NCBI GenBank assembly: GCA_008012315.1
Contig: SSEL01000009.1
Location: forward strand, 186,001-250,000
Direction of reading: 5' to 3'
Length of the DNA stretch: 64,000 bases
From: Rhodospirillaceae bacterium
GTDB lineage: Bacteria > Pseudomonadota > Alphaproteobacteria > Dongiales > Dongiaceae
The stretch's first letter is position 1. Each line of letters opens with the position of its first letter. A program made the position numbers and the translations under genes. Below the pieces are notes generated by a model. That model saw nothing but the letters and a program-made list of their open reading frames with translations, was not told the origin of the DNA and made no database searches. This document shows positions 53,661 through 63,270 of the stretch, one piece after another.

Positions 53661-55892
53661 TCAGCTCTCCACAGCCAGCAGATCTTCCAGCCGGATCGGC
53701 AGGTCGCGGATGCGGAAGCCCGTTGCGTGATAGACGGCATTGGCGACGGCAGCATTCGTGCCGACATTGCCAAGCTCGCCGAGGCCTTTGATGCCGAGAT
53801 CGTTGATGGCCTTGTCCTCTTCGGGAACGAAGATGACCTCGACCTCGCGCACATCGGCATTGACCGGAATCAGATATTCGGCAAGGTCGTCGTTATAATA
53901 GCGCGCCGAGGCTTGATCGATTTCGGTTTCCTCATGCAGGGCGGAAGACAGCCCCCAGATCAAGCCGCCCATCAACTGGCTTCTGGCCGTGCGCGGATTG
54001 ACGATGCGCCCGCAGGCAAAGGCGCCGATCAGCCGGGAGCAGCGGATTTCCTTGGTCAGCCGATGGATGCGCAGTTCGACGAATTCAGCGCCGAAGGCGA
54101 ATTGTATCCGGTCCTTCAGTTCTGAACCTCCGGCAAGCATGGAATGACCGTGATAAAGCTTGCCGATACCTTCCTGTGTGGTGCCATGGGGCAGGTTCTC
54201 GGCATAGGCTTCGATACCGTCCTTCGGCAGATCGTTGAGAACCGCATCCAACGGCATGCCTGAGATATCTGTCGCGCTGGCGGCATTTGACTGTTGAAAG
54301 AGCTGCTGCCGCAAGCGGTCGCAGGCCTTTGCAACAACGTTGCAGACACTCGCTGTAGTATTCGATCCGCCGGCAACCGGGGCCGGCGGCAAGTCGGAAT
54401 CGCCGATCTGCACCTCAATATTCGCCAGCGGCAGGCCCAATCTCTCGGCCGCCACCTGGCCGATCACGGTATAAGCACCCGTGCCGATATCATGCGCTGC
54501 CGTCTGTACGATGGCTTTTCCATCCGGCATCAGCCGCACTTTGGCCGCAGCCGGCGCAACGGCCGTGGGATACATGGTGCTGGCGCAGCCCCATCCGACC
54601 AGCCAGTCGCCGTCGCGCATGGCGCCCGGTTTCGGATTCCGCTCATGCCATCCGAAGGCCTTTGCCCCGGCATCGAAACAGGCCATCAAGGATCGGCTGG
54701 TATAGGGCAGTCCCTTGATCGGCTCGACCTGCGTATCATTGATGCGCCGCAGCTCGATGGGGTCGATCCCTGTCGCCACGGCGAGCTCATCCATGGCGCT
54801 TTCCAAGGCAAAGAGATACGGAAGTTCGGGCGGCGAGCGCATGAAGCCCGGCGTGTTCCGGTCGGCATGGGTGATGGAAACCTTGGAATAGATATTGGGA
54901 CACTGGTAGAGCCGTGTCGTCGCCTTGGTGCCGGACACCATGTAATTATCCGGCCGGCTGGTGACTTCCCACGCCTCATGCGAGAGGGAGACAAGCTTGC
55001 CGTCCGGTGTGGCTCCCAGCTTCACATGATGCCGGGTCTCTGCCCGGTAGGTGGCAATGGTGAAACCCTGATCGCGCGTCGGCACCAGTTTCACCGGGCG
55101 TCCCAGCTGCCGGGCGATCTCGGCGATGATCGCCGTGCGCGGCGTCAATGAACCGCGCGACCCGAAAGCACCGCCGATAAAGGGCGATAGGACGCGGATG
55201 TCATTGGGATCGATGCCGAGCTGTTCCGCCAGGCCATATTTGTAGCCCCAGACATTCTGCGACGATTCCCAGACCGTCAGTTTCCCGTCCGACCAATGGC
55301 ACAAAGTGGTGAAAAGCTCGATGGGATTATGGTGCTGTGTCGGCGTGCTGTATGAAACATCGATACGGAGAGCGGCTTGCTGAAAAGCCGTTTCCGCATC
55401 GCCGACCTTTGGATCCTCGTGCGTCTTCGATGCCTCGCTGGCGGCAACGGTCTCGACGCTCGCATCGTCGAAGCTGGCGCTTGCCGGCTGCCGCTCATAG
55501 GCGACATCCAGGCGATAAGCACCTTCCCGGGCGGATTCGAAGCTCTCGCCGATGACGACGGCGACGATCTGGCCGTCATGCAGGATATCGGGCGAGGTCA
55601 GCGGCTGAATGCTCGTTCCCAGATACCCGCCATCGGCCATCAGCTTCCCCGCTTTGACTTTGCCGGCGATGTCGCGATGCGTGTATATGCCGATGACGCC
55701 GGGCACGCGGCGCGCGGCGGTTTCGTCAATGTGGCGGATGCGGCCACGTGCAATCGTGCTCGTCACCAGAAACGCATAGGTCTGGTCCGGCAGGGCGAAA
55801 TCGGAACCATAGGAAGCCGCACCGGTGACTTTGCGCGCGCCATCGATCCGGGCAACATCCTTGCCTATAACGCCTTCGGCTGTCTCGGCCAT
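53661..55892 (-). CDS. paoC: Aldehyde oxidoreductase molybdenum-binding subunit, PaoC type
   Basis: A 743-residue catalytic subunit of a molybdenum hydroxylase. The sequence tracks E. coli PaoC, for example NDTQVEPIKGLPY, GDWLVGWG and the C-terminal KGLGELGNVG with catalytic Glu706. PaoABC oxidises a broad set of aldehydes to acids in the periplasm. The chain has no signal peptide; in E. coli the complex is exported folded using the Tat signal on PaoA. It starts directly at the paoB stop with no gap. Confidence 0.93.
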   Translation of the reverse strand: MAETAEGVIGKDVARIDGARKVTGAASYGSDFALPDQTYAFLVTSTIARGRIRHIDETAARRVPGVIGIYTHRDIAGKVKAGKLMADGGYLGTSIQPLTSPDILHDGQIVAVVIGESFESAREGAYRLDVAYERQPASASFDDASVETVAASEASKTHEDPKVGDAETAFQQAALRIDVSYSTPTQHHNPIELFTTLCHWSDGKLTVWESSQNVWGYKYGLAEQLGIDPNDIRVLSPFIGGAFGSRGSLTPRTAIIAEIARQLGRPVKLVPTRDQGFTIATYRAETRHHVKLGATPDGKLVSLSHEAWEVTSRPDNYMVSGTKATTRLYQCPNIYSKVSITHADRNTPGFMRSPPELPYLFALESAMDELAVATGIDPIELRRINDTQVEPIKGLPYTSRSLMACFDAGAKAFGWHERNPKPGAMRDGDWLVGWGCASTMYPTAVAPAAAKVRLMPDGKAIVQTAAHDIGTGAYTVIGQVAAERLGLPLANIEVQIGDSDLPPAPVAGGSNTTASVCNVVAKACDRLRQQLFQQSNAASATDISGMPLDAVLNDLPKDGIEAYAENLPHGTTQEGIGKLYHGHSMLAGGSELKDRIQFAFGAEFVELRIHRLTKEIRCSRLIGAFACGRIVNPRTARSQLMGGLIWGLSSALHEETEIDQASARYYNDDLAEYLIPVNADVREVEVIFVPEEDKAINDLGIKGLGELGNVGTNAAVANAVYHATGFRIRDLPIRLEDLLAVES

Positions 55893-56903
55893 CTAAACCT
55901 CCATCTCGGCAAGCTGGAGCAGTGCACGGGTCAGGGTCTGCTGGCCGAGATCGACCTTATAGCGATTGCCCGGGCGCGTTACGGCAGCGGCAAAGGCGAC
56001 CTTCGATGCCGCTTCAAATGCCGGAAGATCGGGCCGCCTGCCGATCAGTTGCTGTTCGGCTTCATGAGCCCGCCATGGCTTCGTCGCCACCCCGCCCAAG
56101 GCAATGCGCACATCCCGGATGACGTTGTCGTCCAGATGCATGGCGACGGCGGCGGAGACCAAGGCGAATTCGTAGGATTCCCGGTCGCGGATCTTCAGAT
56201 AGAGCGACCGTCTGGTCCAGGGGCCGATTGGCACATGGAAACCGGTGATGAGCTCACCGGGCAGCAGGACGGTTTCGCGTTCCGGTTCGCTGCCCGGCGC
56301 CAGGTGCAGTTGATGAAAGGGAAGCGTCCGTGTTCCATGGAAGCCGAGAATATCGACGCGCGCCTCCAGCGCGACCAGCGCCTGGCCAAAGTCGCCGGGA
56401 TAGGCGGCGATACAATGGTCGCTGACCCCCAGAATGGCGTGCTTGCGATTGACACCCTCCATCGCCGCGCATCCCGATCCCGGCTGGCGCTTGTTGCAGG
56501 CCGTCCAGCCGGTTTGGCGGAAGTAATTGCAGCGGGTCCGCTGCAGCACGTTGCCGCCAAGGCTGGCCATGTTGCGGATCTGCGGGCTGGCCGCCAGGTC
56601 GAGCGACTGGGCGATGACGGGGAAGTCGCTGCGAATGCGGGGATGATCGGCGGCCGCGCTCATGCGGACAAGCGCGCCCAGTCTCAATTCATCATCCGCC
56701 CAGGAAATATCGCCATAGTCATGGGCGAGGCCATTGATATCGAGAATCTCGGCCGGGGCGAGCGTGCCGAGCTTCATGAGGTCAAGCAGTGTCGTCCCCC
56801 CGGCCAGGTAGCTGACCGCTTTGTCGGCTTCGCCTCGCTGGCGCTGCTGCGCCGCCTTGAGAGCTTGCGGCGTGTCGATACGCTGATAGCCGAAGGGATA
56901 CAT
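55893..56903 (-). CDS. paoB: Aldehyde oxidoreductase FAD-binding subunit, PaoB type
   Basis: A 336-residue flavin subunit. FAD contacts are in the loops SYLAGGTTLLDLMKLG (about 31-46) and ASLGGNVLQRTRC (about 113-125). Like E. coli PaoB it has an insertion with cysteines (Cys125, Cys136, Cys145, Cys164) that in PaoB binds an extra [4Fe-4S] cluster. It passes electrons from the Fe-S subunit to the acceptor. It lies between paoA and paoC in one operon. Confidence 0.93.
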   Translation of the reverse strand: MYPFGYQRIDTPQALKAAQQRQRGEADKAVSYLAGGTTLLDLMKLGTLAPAEILDINGLAHDYGDISWADDELRLGALVRMSAAADHPRIRSDFPVIAQSLDLAASPQIRNMASLGGNVLQRTRCNYFRQTGWTACNKRQPGSGCAAMEGVNRKHAILGVSDHCIAAYPGDFGQALVALEARVDILGFHGTRTLPFHQLHLAPGSEPERETVLLPGELITGFHVPIGPWTRRSLYLKIRDRESYEFALVSAAVAMHLDDNVIRDVRIALGGVATKPWRAHEAEQQLIGRRPDLPAFEAASKVAFAAAVTRPGNRYKVDLGQQTLTRALLQLAEMEV

Positions 56904-56930
56904 CGCATGCTCCCGTCAAATGTTGTGTGG

Positions 56931-57566
56931 TCAGGTGCTGGTCATCTCGCCTTTGGCCTGTTCGATGGCGGCGACGATGTTGGGATAGGCGGCGCAGCGG
57001 CAGAGGTTGCCGCTCATATATTCGCGAATGGCATCGCGTGTATCCGCATGGCCCTCATTGACGCAGGCGATCGCCGATAGAATCTGGCCCGGCGTGCAAT
57101 AACCGCATTGAAAGGCGTCGTGATCGATGAAGGCCTTCTGCATGGGGTGCAGCTCGCCAGTCGCTTGCTGCAGGCCTTCGATCGTCGTAACCGGCTCCCG
57201 GACGCCCGCGGCCAGGGTGAGGCATGACAGGACTCGCTGTCCGCCAACCAGGACGGTGCAGGCGCCGCATTGACCGTGGTCACAACCTTTCTTCGTCCCC
57301 GTGAGGTGCAAGGTCTCGCGCAGAACATCGAGCAATGATGTTCTTGTGTCCAGCGCCAGTTGATGCGGCCGTCCATTGACATGGAGCTCGGTATAGGCAG
57401 CTTGAGGGGTCGACAGGGTCGTCATTTTTCCCTCGGCGGGGTGGCTGAGGAGGCTTGCGAAAGCGGGAGTCACGGCAATAACGGCTGTGCCGGAAAGAAG
57501 CTGTCGGCGGTTCATGCCAATGCCGGTTGGCAAAACGCTGTCAATCGTGCCGTGATCGCATTGCAT
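56931..57566 (-). CDS. paoA: Aldehyde oxidoreductase (2Fe-2S) subunit with Tat signal, PaoA type
   Basis: A 211-residue subunit. After a twin-arginine-type leader (GMNRRQLLSGTAVIAV) comes a ferredoxin domain with Cys95, Cys100, Cys103 and Cys115, and a helical domain with Cys154, Cys157, Cys189 and Cys191. LHLTGTKKGCDHGQCGACTV is almost identical in style to E. coli PaoA. Start choice: ATG 57566 has GGAG 9 bases upstream; ATG 57575 and ATG 57515 are alternatives. Its signal probably carries the whole PaoABC complex to the periplasm. It begins only about 30 bases after katE on the same strand. Confidence 0.92.
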   Translation of the reverse strand: MQCDHGTIDSVLPTGIGMNRRQLLSGTAVIAVTPAFASLLSHPAEGKMTTLSTPQAAYTELHVNGRPHQLALDTRTSLLDVLRETLHLTGTKKGCDHGQCGACTVLVGGQRVLSCLTLAAGVREPVTTIEGLQQATGELHPMQKAFIDHDAFQCGYCTPGQILSAIACVNEGHADTRDAIREYMSGNLCRCAAYPNIVAAIEQAKGEMTST

Positions 57567-57595
57567 GACGGTCATCTCCGTCGGAAACGAGGATC

Positions 57596-59758
57596 CTATT
57601 TACTGGCGGCAGCACCACGCACCGACGGCTCCCGCGCCCAGATACGTTGCTGCTTGGCCATGTCGAGGAAGGTGCCTATGCCGCCCGTATTGCCATCCAG
57701 CACGACAATGCCTTCATCCGCCGCCACATCGATTTGCGCTTTTTCGAAAAGAAGCTCCGCGGCCGTATGGTAGGCGATGATCTTGAGATGGGCGAAAGCG
57801 TCCCTCAGCCAATCGATGGCGGCGGCCTCCTGGGCCAAGGCCACGACGCCCTCTTTCGACGGAAGGATGGCGACGGCGTCGAACAGCACGGAGGGCCCCG
57901 CATACAGCGCGTGATCCGCCGCGATGTGGCTGCCGTCACTGGCGCGAACGCCGCCAATGCGCGGTGCCACAATTGCCGTCTCGGCGCCGGCACTCGTGAT
58001 CTGCCGTTTCAGCTTGCCAATCAGATCGGTCTCACTGCCATCGGTGACGAGAAGACCGATCTTGCGTCCTTGCAGTGTTTTCGGCGCCTTCGCCAAAATG
58101 CTGAGAGCAGGCGAGGGCTTGTCGTCCCGCGGCTTCACCGCCGGTTTCGCCGGTTCCGTCCGTTCCATTCCCAAGGTCGTCGCGACCCGCTGGCCCAGTT
58201 CGGGGTGGATCGTCATCAGATGACCGAGCATCCGTTGCCGGATGGCCGGCCGCGCGACCTTGCCGAGTTCGAAGGAAAACGCGCTGACGATATGTTGCTG
58301 CTCGGGCGGGGTCATCGAGGCCCAGAAAAGCCGCGCCTGGCTATAATGATCGGCAAAGCTCTCGGCGCGGATGCGCCGCTTTTCGCTACCGCCATCGGCA
58401 GGATAATTCGCCGGATATGTCTGGAATCCGGTTTCCGGGCATTCGCGTGGCGCGTCCTTCGCGATGCTGTTCGGCTCATAGGCGACCTCACCGGGTGCGA
58501 CCGTCATGCGCATATGCCCGTCGCGCTGGAAGTTGCGCCAGGGGCAGACCGGGCGGTTGATCGGGATTTCGTGGAAGTTGGGACCGCCCAGGCGGATGAG
58601 CTGCGTGTCGAGATAGGAGAACAGCCGTCCCTGTAGAAGCGGATCGTTGGTGAAATCGATTCCAGGAACGACATGGCCGGGATGAAAGGCCACCTGCTCC
58701 GTTTCGGCGAAGAAGTTGTCAGGATTGCGATCCAGGATGAGTTTGCCGACCATCTGCAGCGGCAGGATCTCTTCCGGAATCAGCTTGGTCGCATCGAGGA
58801 TGTCAAAGTCCAGTTTTTCGGCGAAATCTTCATCGAAGACCTGCAAGCCCAGTTCGAATTCCGGGAAGTGCCCCTTGTCGATTGCATCCCACAAGTCGCG
58901 GCGATGGAAATCAAAATCCGCGCCACCGAGTTTGACGGCCTCGTCCCAGATCAGTGAAGCCGCACCGATGGTGGGGCGCCAATGAAACTTGACGAATTTG
59001 GCTTTGCCCCGCGCGTTGATCAGCCGGAACGTATGGACGCCGAATCCCTCCATCATGCGAAAGGACCTGGGAATCGCGCGGTCCGACATGGCCCACATCA
59101 ACATATGCATGCTCTCAGGTGTCAGCGAGACGAAATCCCAGAATGTGTCATGGGCACTTGCCGCCTGGGGAAAGCCGCGATCCGGCTCCATTTTTACCGC
59201 ATGGACCAGATCCGGAAATTTCATCGCATCCTGGATGAAGAAGACCGGTATGTTGTTGCCGACCAGATCGAAATTGCCTTCCGAGGTGTAGAACTTGACG
59301 GCAAAGCCGCGCACATCGCGCGGCGTGTCGATAGAGCCGGCGCCCCCGGCGACTGTCGAGAAGCGGACGAAGACGCGTGTACGTTCCCGCGGGTTTTGCA
59401 GGAAGGCGGCTTTAGTGATGGTCGACAGCGATTCATAGACCTGGAAATAGCCGTGTGCGGCCGAGCCGCGCGCATGAACGATGCGCTCCGGAATGCGTTC
59501 ATGGTCGAAATGGGTAATCTTCTCGCGAAGGATGAAATCTTCCAGCAAGGTCGGGCCACGCTCGCCGAGCCGCAGTGAATTCTGGTTGTCGGCGATGACG
59601 ACACCTTGATTGGTCGTCAAACGGCCATGAATGTTGCCGGAGGCCGTTTGGTGTAACTCTCCGCCGTGCCCGGTATGCGCGGGAATCGTGGGATCGGGTT
59701 TCTTTCCGGGAGATCCGGAAGATTTTGGCTCTTTCGATTTCCCTGGATCCTTTGCCAT
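57596..59758 (-). CDS. katE: Large-subunit monofunctional catalase, HPII type
   Basis: Breaks hydrogen peroxide to water and oxygen. The catalytic His95 is in [14 protein letters not shown], the distal Asn in [13 protein letters not shown], and the proximal heme-ligand Tyr in [13 protein letters not shown]. At 720 residues it is a clade 2 catalase: the last about 150 residues ([17 protein letters not shown] onwards) are the flavodoxin-like/DJ-1-type domain of HPII. A Lys/Pro/Ser-rich N-terminal tail precedes the core. It may be co-transcribed with paoABC, whose enzyme type can generate peroxide. An EcfG-like promoter candidate lies upstream. Confidence 0.95.
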   Translation of the reverse strand: MAKDPGKSKEPKSSGSPGKKPDPTIPAHTGHGGELHQTASGNIHGRLTTNQGVVIADNQNSLRLGERGPTLLEDFILREKITHFDHERIPERIVHARGSAAHGYFQVYESLSTITKAAFLQNPRERTRVFVRFSTVAGGAGSIDTPRDVRGFAVKFYTSEGNFDLVGNNIPVFFIQDAMKFPDLVHAVKMEPDRGFPQAASAHDTFWDFVSLTPESMHMLMWAMSDRAIPRSFRMMEGFGVHTFRLINARGKAKFVKFHWRPTIGAASLIWDEAVKLGGADFDFHRRDLWDAIDKGHFPEFELGLQVFDEDFAEKLDFDILDATKLIPEEILPLQMVGKLILDRNPDNFFAETEQVAFHPGHVVPGIDFTNDPLLQGRLFSYLDTQLIRLGGPNFHEIPINRPVCPWRNFQRDGHMRMTVAPGEVAYEPNSIAKDAPRECPETGFQTYPANYPADGGSEKRRIRAESFADHYSQARLFWASMTPPEQQHIVSAFSFELGKVARPAIRQRMLGHLMTIHPELGQRVATTLGMERTEPAKPAVKPRDDKPSPALSILAKAPKTLQGRKIGLLVTDGSETDLIGKLKRQITSAGAETAIVAPRIGGVRASDGSHIAADHALYAGPSVLFDAVAILPSKEGVVALAQEAAAIDWLRDAFAHLKIIAYHTAAELLFEKAQIDVAADEGIVVLDGNTGGIGTFLDMAKQQRIWAREPSVRGAAASK

Positions 59759-59898
59759 GACAATTCCTCAGTCGCGGAAGATGGAAAGCGGTATGGAGCG
59801 AGTCCGGAAACGGCGTTGGCGAGAGGAAGTCGCCAAGCAAGCTTACGCCGGGTAATGAAGGCGGCCATGCCGACTCGCAGTACCCAATCGCATTAGGT

Positions 59899-59923
59899 AA
59901 CTATTCGCTGCTGGGATTGTTCC
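59899..59923 (-). promoter_or_regulatory. Candidate EcfG (general stress) promoter for katE
   Basis: On the minus strand GGAAC (59923-59919), 16 bases, then AGTT (59902-59899). The alphaproteobacterial stress sigma factor EcfG recognises GGAAC-N16/17-CGTT, so this differs at one base. It is 140 bases before the katE start. Clade 2 catalases are often under stress control. Confidence 0.35.
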
Positions 59924-60010
59924 AAGATGAGAGTCGGACTCGCTGCTGACATCGTCTTGGCCAGGCCGCTCCGAGACACCAGGCCACATAAAGCAATATG
60001 AGGGATGTGT

Positions 60011-60289
60011 TTAACTGCGCTTCCGTCGGCGCGGCGCGTGTGGCTGCTCTTCGCCCTGATCGGCCATGCCCGGAAAGTCGCCTTGATTTTCAATCGCCTC
60101 CGGCGGCTCAACAGGCGTAGATGTCGCGCTCTCACCGGTGGCTGGCCTCGATTTGGTTGCGAGAGACTGGTTCTCTTCGATTGCGGCCAGTTCTTTTGCC
60201 CGCTCCCAGAACTCCCTATCCCGTCCGTTGGGCTTGCCGGCCTCTTCCCATAACTGATACGCGTGGCGACGGATACGTTCCTCGTCCAT
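60011..60289 (-). CDS. DUF2934-domain protein
   Basis: A 92-residue soluble protein. The N-terminal EERIRRHAYQLWEEAGKPNG then DREFWERAKELAAIE is the DUF2934 signature (a short helical domain of unknown function, common in alphaproteobacteria and often tied to stress). The C-terminal half is low-complexity, rich in Pro, Glu, Ala and ends in basic RRRKRS. Start uncertain: ATG 60289 (chosen) or ATG 60310. A candidate stress promoter is just upstream. Confidence 0.8.
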   Translation of the reverse strand: MDEERIRRHAYQLWEEAGKPNGRDREFWERAKELAAIEENQSLATKSRPATGESATSTPVEPPEAIENQGDFPGMADQGEEQPHAPRRRKRS

Positions 60290-60792
60290 TGATCGATATT
60301 CCCGCTGCATGAGATTCGACGCTTCGCTTCGGTTGCGTTTGAAAAGAAACATGAGAGATTGCAAATCGTTCCGCGACGTGGAAAATGTGCCCAGAAGACA
60401 CGGGATTTTAGACTCACGGGATTTCCCATCATCCTCCGCTGTTTCACGCCCGCCATGGTTGGTGAGGTGGGACAGCATTCAAATTGTCCCAAAGATGTGG
60501 CGCCGCCGCGTGACAGCGAAGCCGCGGCGCGCAGAGCAGAAAGAAACTGAATATAAATCTTTGGGTCCTAGGCTGACGGATAGTCCCCTATGCGCATGAG
60601 CATGATGTGCAAGTGCGGCGATGTGTGGACGCGGCGAGATCGTTCGCTGTCGTCTTTAGCGGGAAAAGCCATCTATTGCTCGCCGCGTTAAGTACAGGAC
60701 CGCACCAGCTTCTGAAATAGACGGTGCTATTGCGTAAGCCCCATGGGCTCGGTTGATAGCTCCCAAGAAGGAAGGATTGTACCGGTTTGACG
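60290..60792. other. Divergent region between the DUF2934 gene and glgP
   Basis: About 500 bases with no convincing gene. The left part holds the candidate EcfG promoter of the DUF2934 gene. The right part should hold the glgP promoter, which I could not place; GAAGGAAGGA at 60768-60777 is the nearest purine-rich element to the glgP start but is about 15 bases away from the ATG. Confidence 0.45.
60348..60372 (-). promoter_or_regulatory. Candidate EcfG (general stress) promoter for the DUF2934 gene
   Basis: On the minus strand GGAAC (60372-60368), 16 bases, then TGTT (60351-60348), one base off the EcfG consensus GGAAC-N16/17-CGTT. It lies 38-59 bases before the possible starts, a good distance. 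Confidence 0.4.
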
Positions 60793-63246
60793 ATGTTCTC
60801 CGATTTGTCCAAGCTCAAGGACAAAGAAGCCATCCGCCGCTCGCTCGAACGGCATCTCCTGCAATCGACGGGCATGGAGCCGGAAGCGGCGCAGGCGCAG
60901 CATTGGCTTGGCGCCACCATCGGCCTTGCCCGGGAATTGGTGTTCGAAAGATGGGCCGAAGCCCGGCGCAAGAAGGAGCGCCAAGGGGCCAAAGAAGCCT
61001 GCTATTTCTCCATGGAATTCCTCATCGGCCGCCTGTTGACCGATACCTTGCGCAGTCTCGGTGTCTATGACGTTTGCGCCGAGATGCTGGCCGGGGTTGG
61101 TTACAATATCGAGGATATCGCCGAGCTTGAAGTCGATCCCGGTCTTGGCAATGGCGGGCTCGGCCGGTTGGCGGCCTGTTTGCTCGATAGCACGGCGGCG
61201 GTCGGCATTCCCGCTTATGGCTATGGCCTGCGTTACGAATTCGGCATGTTCGCCCAGCGGATCAAGGAAGGCTGGCAGAACGAAGAACCCGAGCAATGGC
61301 TTCGTTTCGGCGGGCGCTGGGAATTCGCGCGGCCCGATCTCACCTATCCGGTAAGGTTCCATGGCCGTCTCGCAGAAAGCGGCAAGGATGGCGCCACGGC
61401 ATCTGATCAATGGATCGAATGCGCGACGGTACTCGCGACCGCCTTCGATATTCCGGCTGCCGGCTATCGTTCCGATACGGTCAATACCCTGCGGCTATGG
61501 TCCGCGCGAGCGATGCAGGAACTCGACCTTGCGCGCTTCAATGCCGGCGATCATCTCGGCGCTGTGCTGGACAAGGCGCAGTGGGAAAGCCTGACGCGCG
61601 TTCTCTATCCGCATGATGGAACGGATGCCGGCCGCGAGTTGCGTTTCAAGCAGCAGTATTTCCTGGTCAGCGCCTCCCTGCAGGATATCATCGCTCGCAT
61701 GAAGCGTCAGGGTTGCAGCCTGGAGATGCTGCCCACACGAATCGCCGTGCAGATCAACGACACGCATCCCGCCATGACGGTGGCGGAATTGATGCGGTTG
61801 CTGGTGGATGAGAACGGCCTCACCTGGGATCATGCCTGGGATATCACGCGGCGGGTGATTTCCTACACCAACCATACCTTGATGCCGGAGGCGCTGGAGC
61901 GCTGGCCGCTCAAATTCTTCGAAATCATCCTTCCGCGGCATCTTCAGATCATCTATCGGATCAACGATGCCTTCCTGAAGGAAGTCGCCGCCCGCTATCC
62001 CGGCGATATCGATCTGCTGCGGCGCGTCTCCTTCATCGACGAGGATGGCGGTCGGCATGTTCGCATGGCCAATCTCGCTTTCGTCGGCAGTCACCGGATC
62101 AATGGTGTTTCGAAGATCCATACGGAATTGATGAAGCGGACGGTCTTTGCCGATCTCGATCGTCTGCTGCCGGGACGGATCATCAATATCACCAATGGTG
62201 TTGCGCCGCGGCGCTGGCTGGCCCAGGCCAATCCGGATCTCCGCGACCTGATCGCCGGTAAGATCGGCGATGGCTGGATGCGTGACCTGTCGGAGCTGAA
62301 ACGGCTTCTCCCCTTCGTGGAGGATGCGGCGTTCAGAGCGGATTTCCGCGCCGCCAAAGTGGCAAACAAGCAGCGCCTGGCCAATTATATCGAGGCGGAA
62401 ACCGGCCTTTCGATCTCAACCACCTCGATTTTCGATGCGCAGATCAAGCGCATTCACGAATATAAGCGCCAGTTGCTGAAGCTGCTTCACGCCATCGCGC
62501 TCTATAATCGCATCCGGAACAATCCCGGCGCCGACCATACGGCGCGAACGGTGATTTTCGCCGGCAAGGCAGCGCCGGGATATGCGATGGCGAAGCTGTT
62601 CATCAAGTTGATCAATGACGTGGCGCATGTCGTTAACCAGGATCCCATGGTCGGCGATCGCCTGAAGGTGCTTTTCCTCCCCAATTACAGCGTCAGCTTG
62701 GCGGAGCGCATCGTGCCTGCCGTCGATCTGTCGGAACAGATATCTACGGCCGGCACGGAAGCCTCCGGCACCGGCAATATGAAAATGGCCATGAACGGCG
62801 CCTTGACCGTCGGCACGCTGGATGGCGCGAATATCGAGATTCGCGATGCGGTCGGTGCCGAGAATTTCTTTGCCTTCGGCCTGACAACGGATGAAGTCGC
62901 CTATCTCGAGAAGGGGCATTACGATGCCCTCTCTTATCTGCGGCGCGACAATGACTTGCAGCAGGCGCTCGATATGATCGGCAATGGCTTCTTTTCGCCG
63001 AACGATCGGGATTTGTTCCAGCCGATCATCCAGAGCCTGACCCGTGGCGGCGACCGTTTCTTCGTGCTGGCCGATTTCACGTCTTATATGGAAACTCAGG
63101 CACAGATCGAAGCCTGCTATACCGACCAGGAGGAATGGTCCCGGCGCGCGATCATCAACACGGCCAATATGGGAGCATTCTCCAGTGACCGGGCCGTGGT
63201 CGATTATGCCCGGGATATCTGGCAAGCGCGGCCTCTCGCGGAATAG
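60793..63246 (+). CDS. glgP: Glycogen/starch phosphorylase
   Basis: Releases glucose 1-phosphate from glycogen or maltodextrins. The 817-residue chain shows ACYFSMEFLIGR near residue 74, DPGLGNGGLGRLAACLLDS near 117, and the PLP-binding segment EASGTGNMKMAMNGAL with Lys664. Length is that of bacterial GlgP/MalP. ATG 60793 begins the conserved protein; TTG 60787 is possible. A trehalose-synthesis gene converges from the right, so storage-glucan use and trehalose formation are linked here. Confidence 0.96.
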   Translation: MFSDLSKLKDKEAIRRSLERHLLQSTGMEPEAAQAQHWLGATIGLARELVFERWAEARRKKERQGAKEACYFSMEFLIGRLLTDTLRSLGVYDVCAEMLAGVGYNIEDIAELEVDPGLGNGGLGRLAACLLDSTAAVGIPAYGYGLRYEFGMFAQRIKEGWQNEEPEQWLRFGGRWEFARPDLTYPVRFHGRLAESGKDGATASDQWIECATVLATAFDIPAAGYRSDTVNTLRLWSARAMQELDLARFNAGDHLGAVLDKAQWESLTRVLYPHDGTDAGRELRFKQQYFLVSASLQDIIARMKRQGCSLEMLPTRIAVQINDTHPAMTVAELMRLLVDENGLTWDHAWDITRRVISYTNHTLMPEALERWPLKFFEIILPRHLQIIYRINDAFLKEVAARYPGDIDLLRRVSFIDEDGGRHVRMANLAFVGSHRINGVSKIHTELMKRTVFADLDRLLPGRIINITNGVAPRRWLAQANPDLRDLIAGKIGDGWMRDLSELKRLLPFVEDAAFRADFRAAKVANKQRLANYIEAETGLSISTTSIFDAQIKRIHEYKRQLLKLLHAIALYNRIRNNPGADHTARTVIFAGKAAPGYAMAKLFIKLINDVAHVVNQDPMVGDRLKVLFLPNYSVSLAERIVPAVDLSEQISTAGTEASGTGNMKMAMNGALTVGTLDGANIEIRDAVGAENFFAFGLTTDEVAYLEKGHYDALSYLRRDNDLQQALDMIGNGFFSPNDRDLFQPIIQSLTRGGDRFFVLADFTSYMETQAQIEACYTDQEEWSRRAIINTANMGAFSSDRAVVDYARDIWQARPLAE

Positions 63247-63270
63247 TGTCCCTCAGCGTTGAGGCATGCC

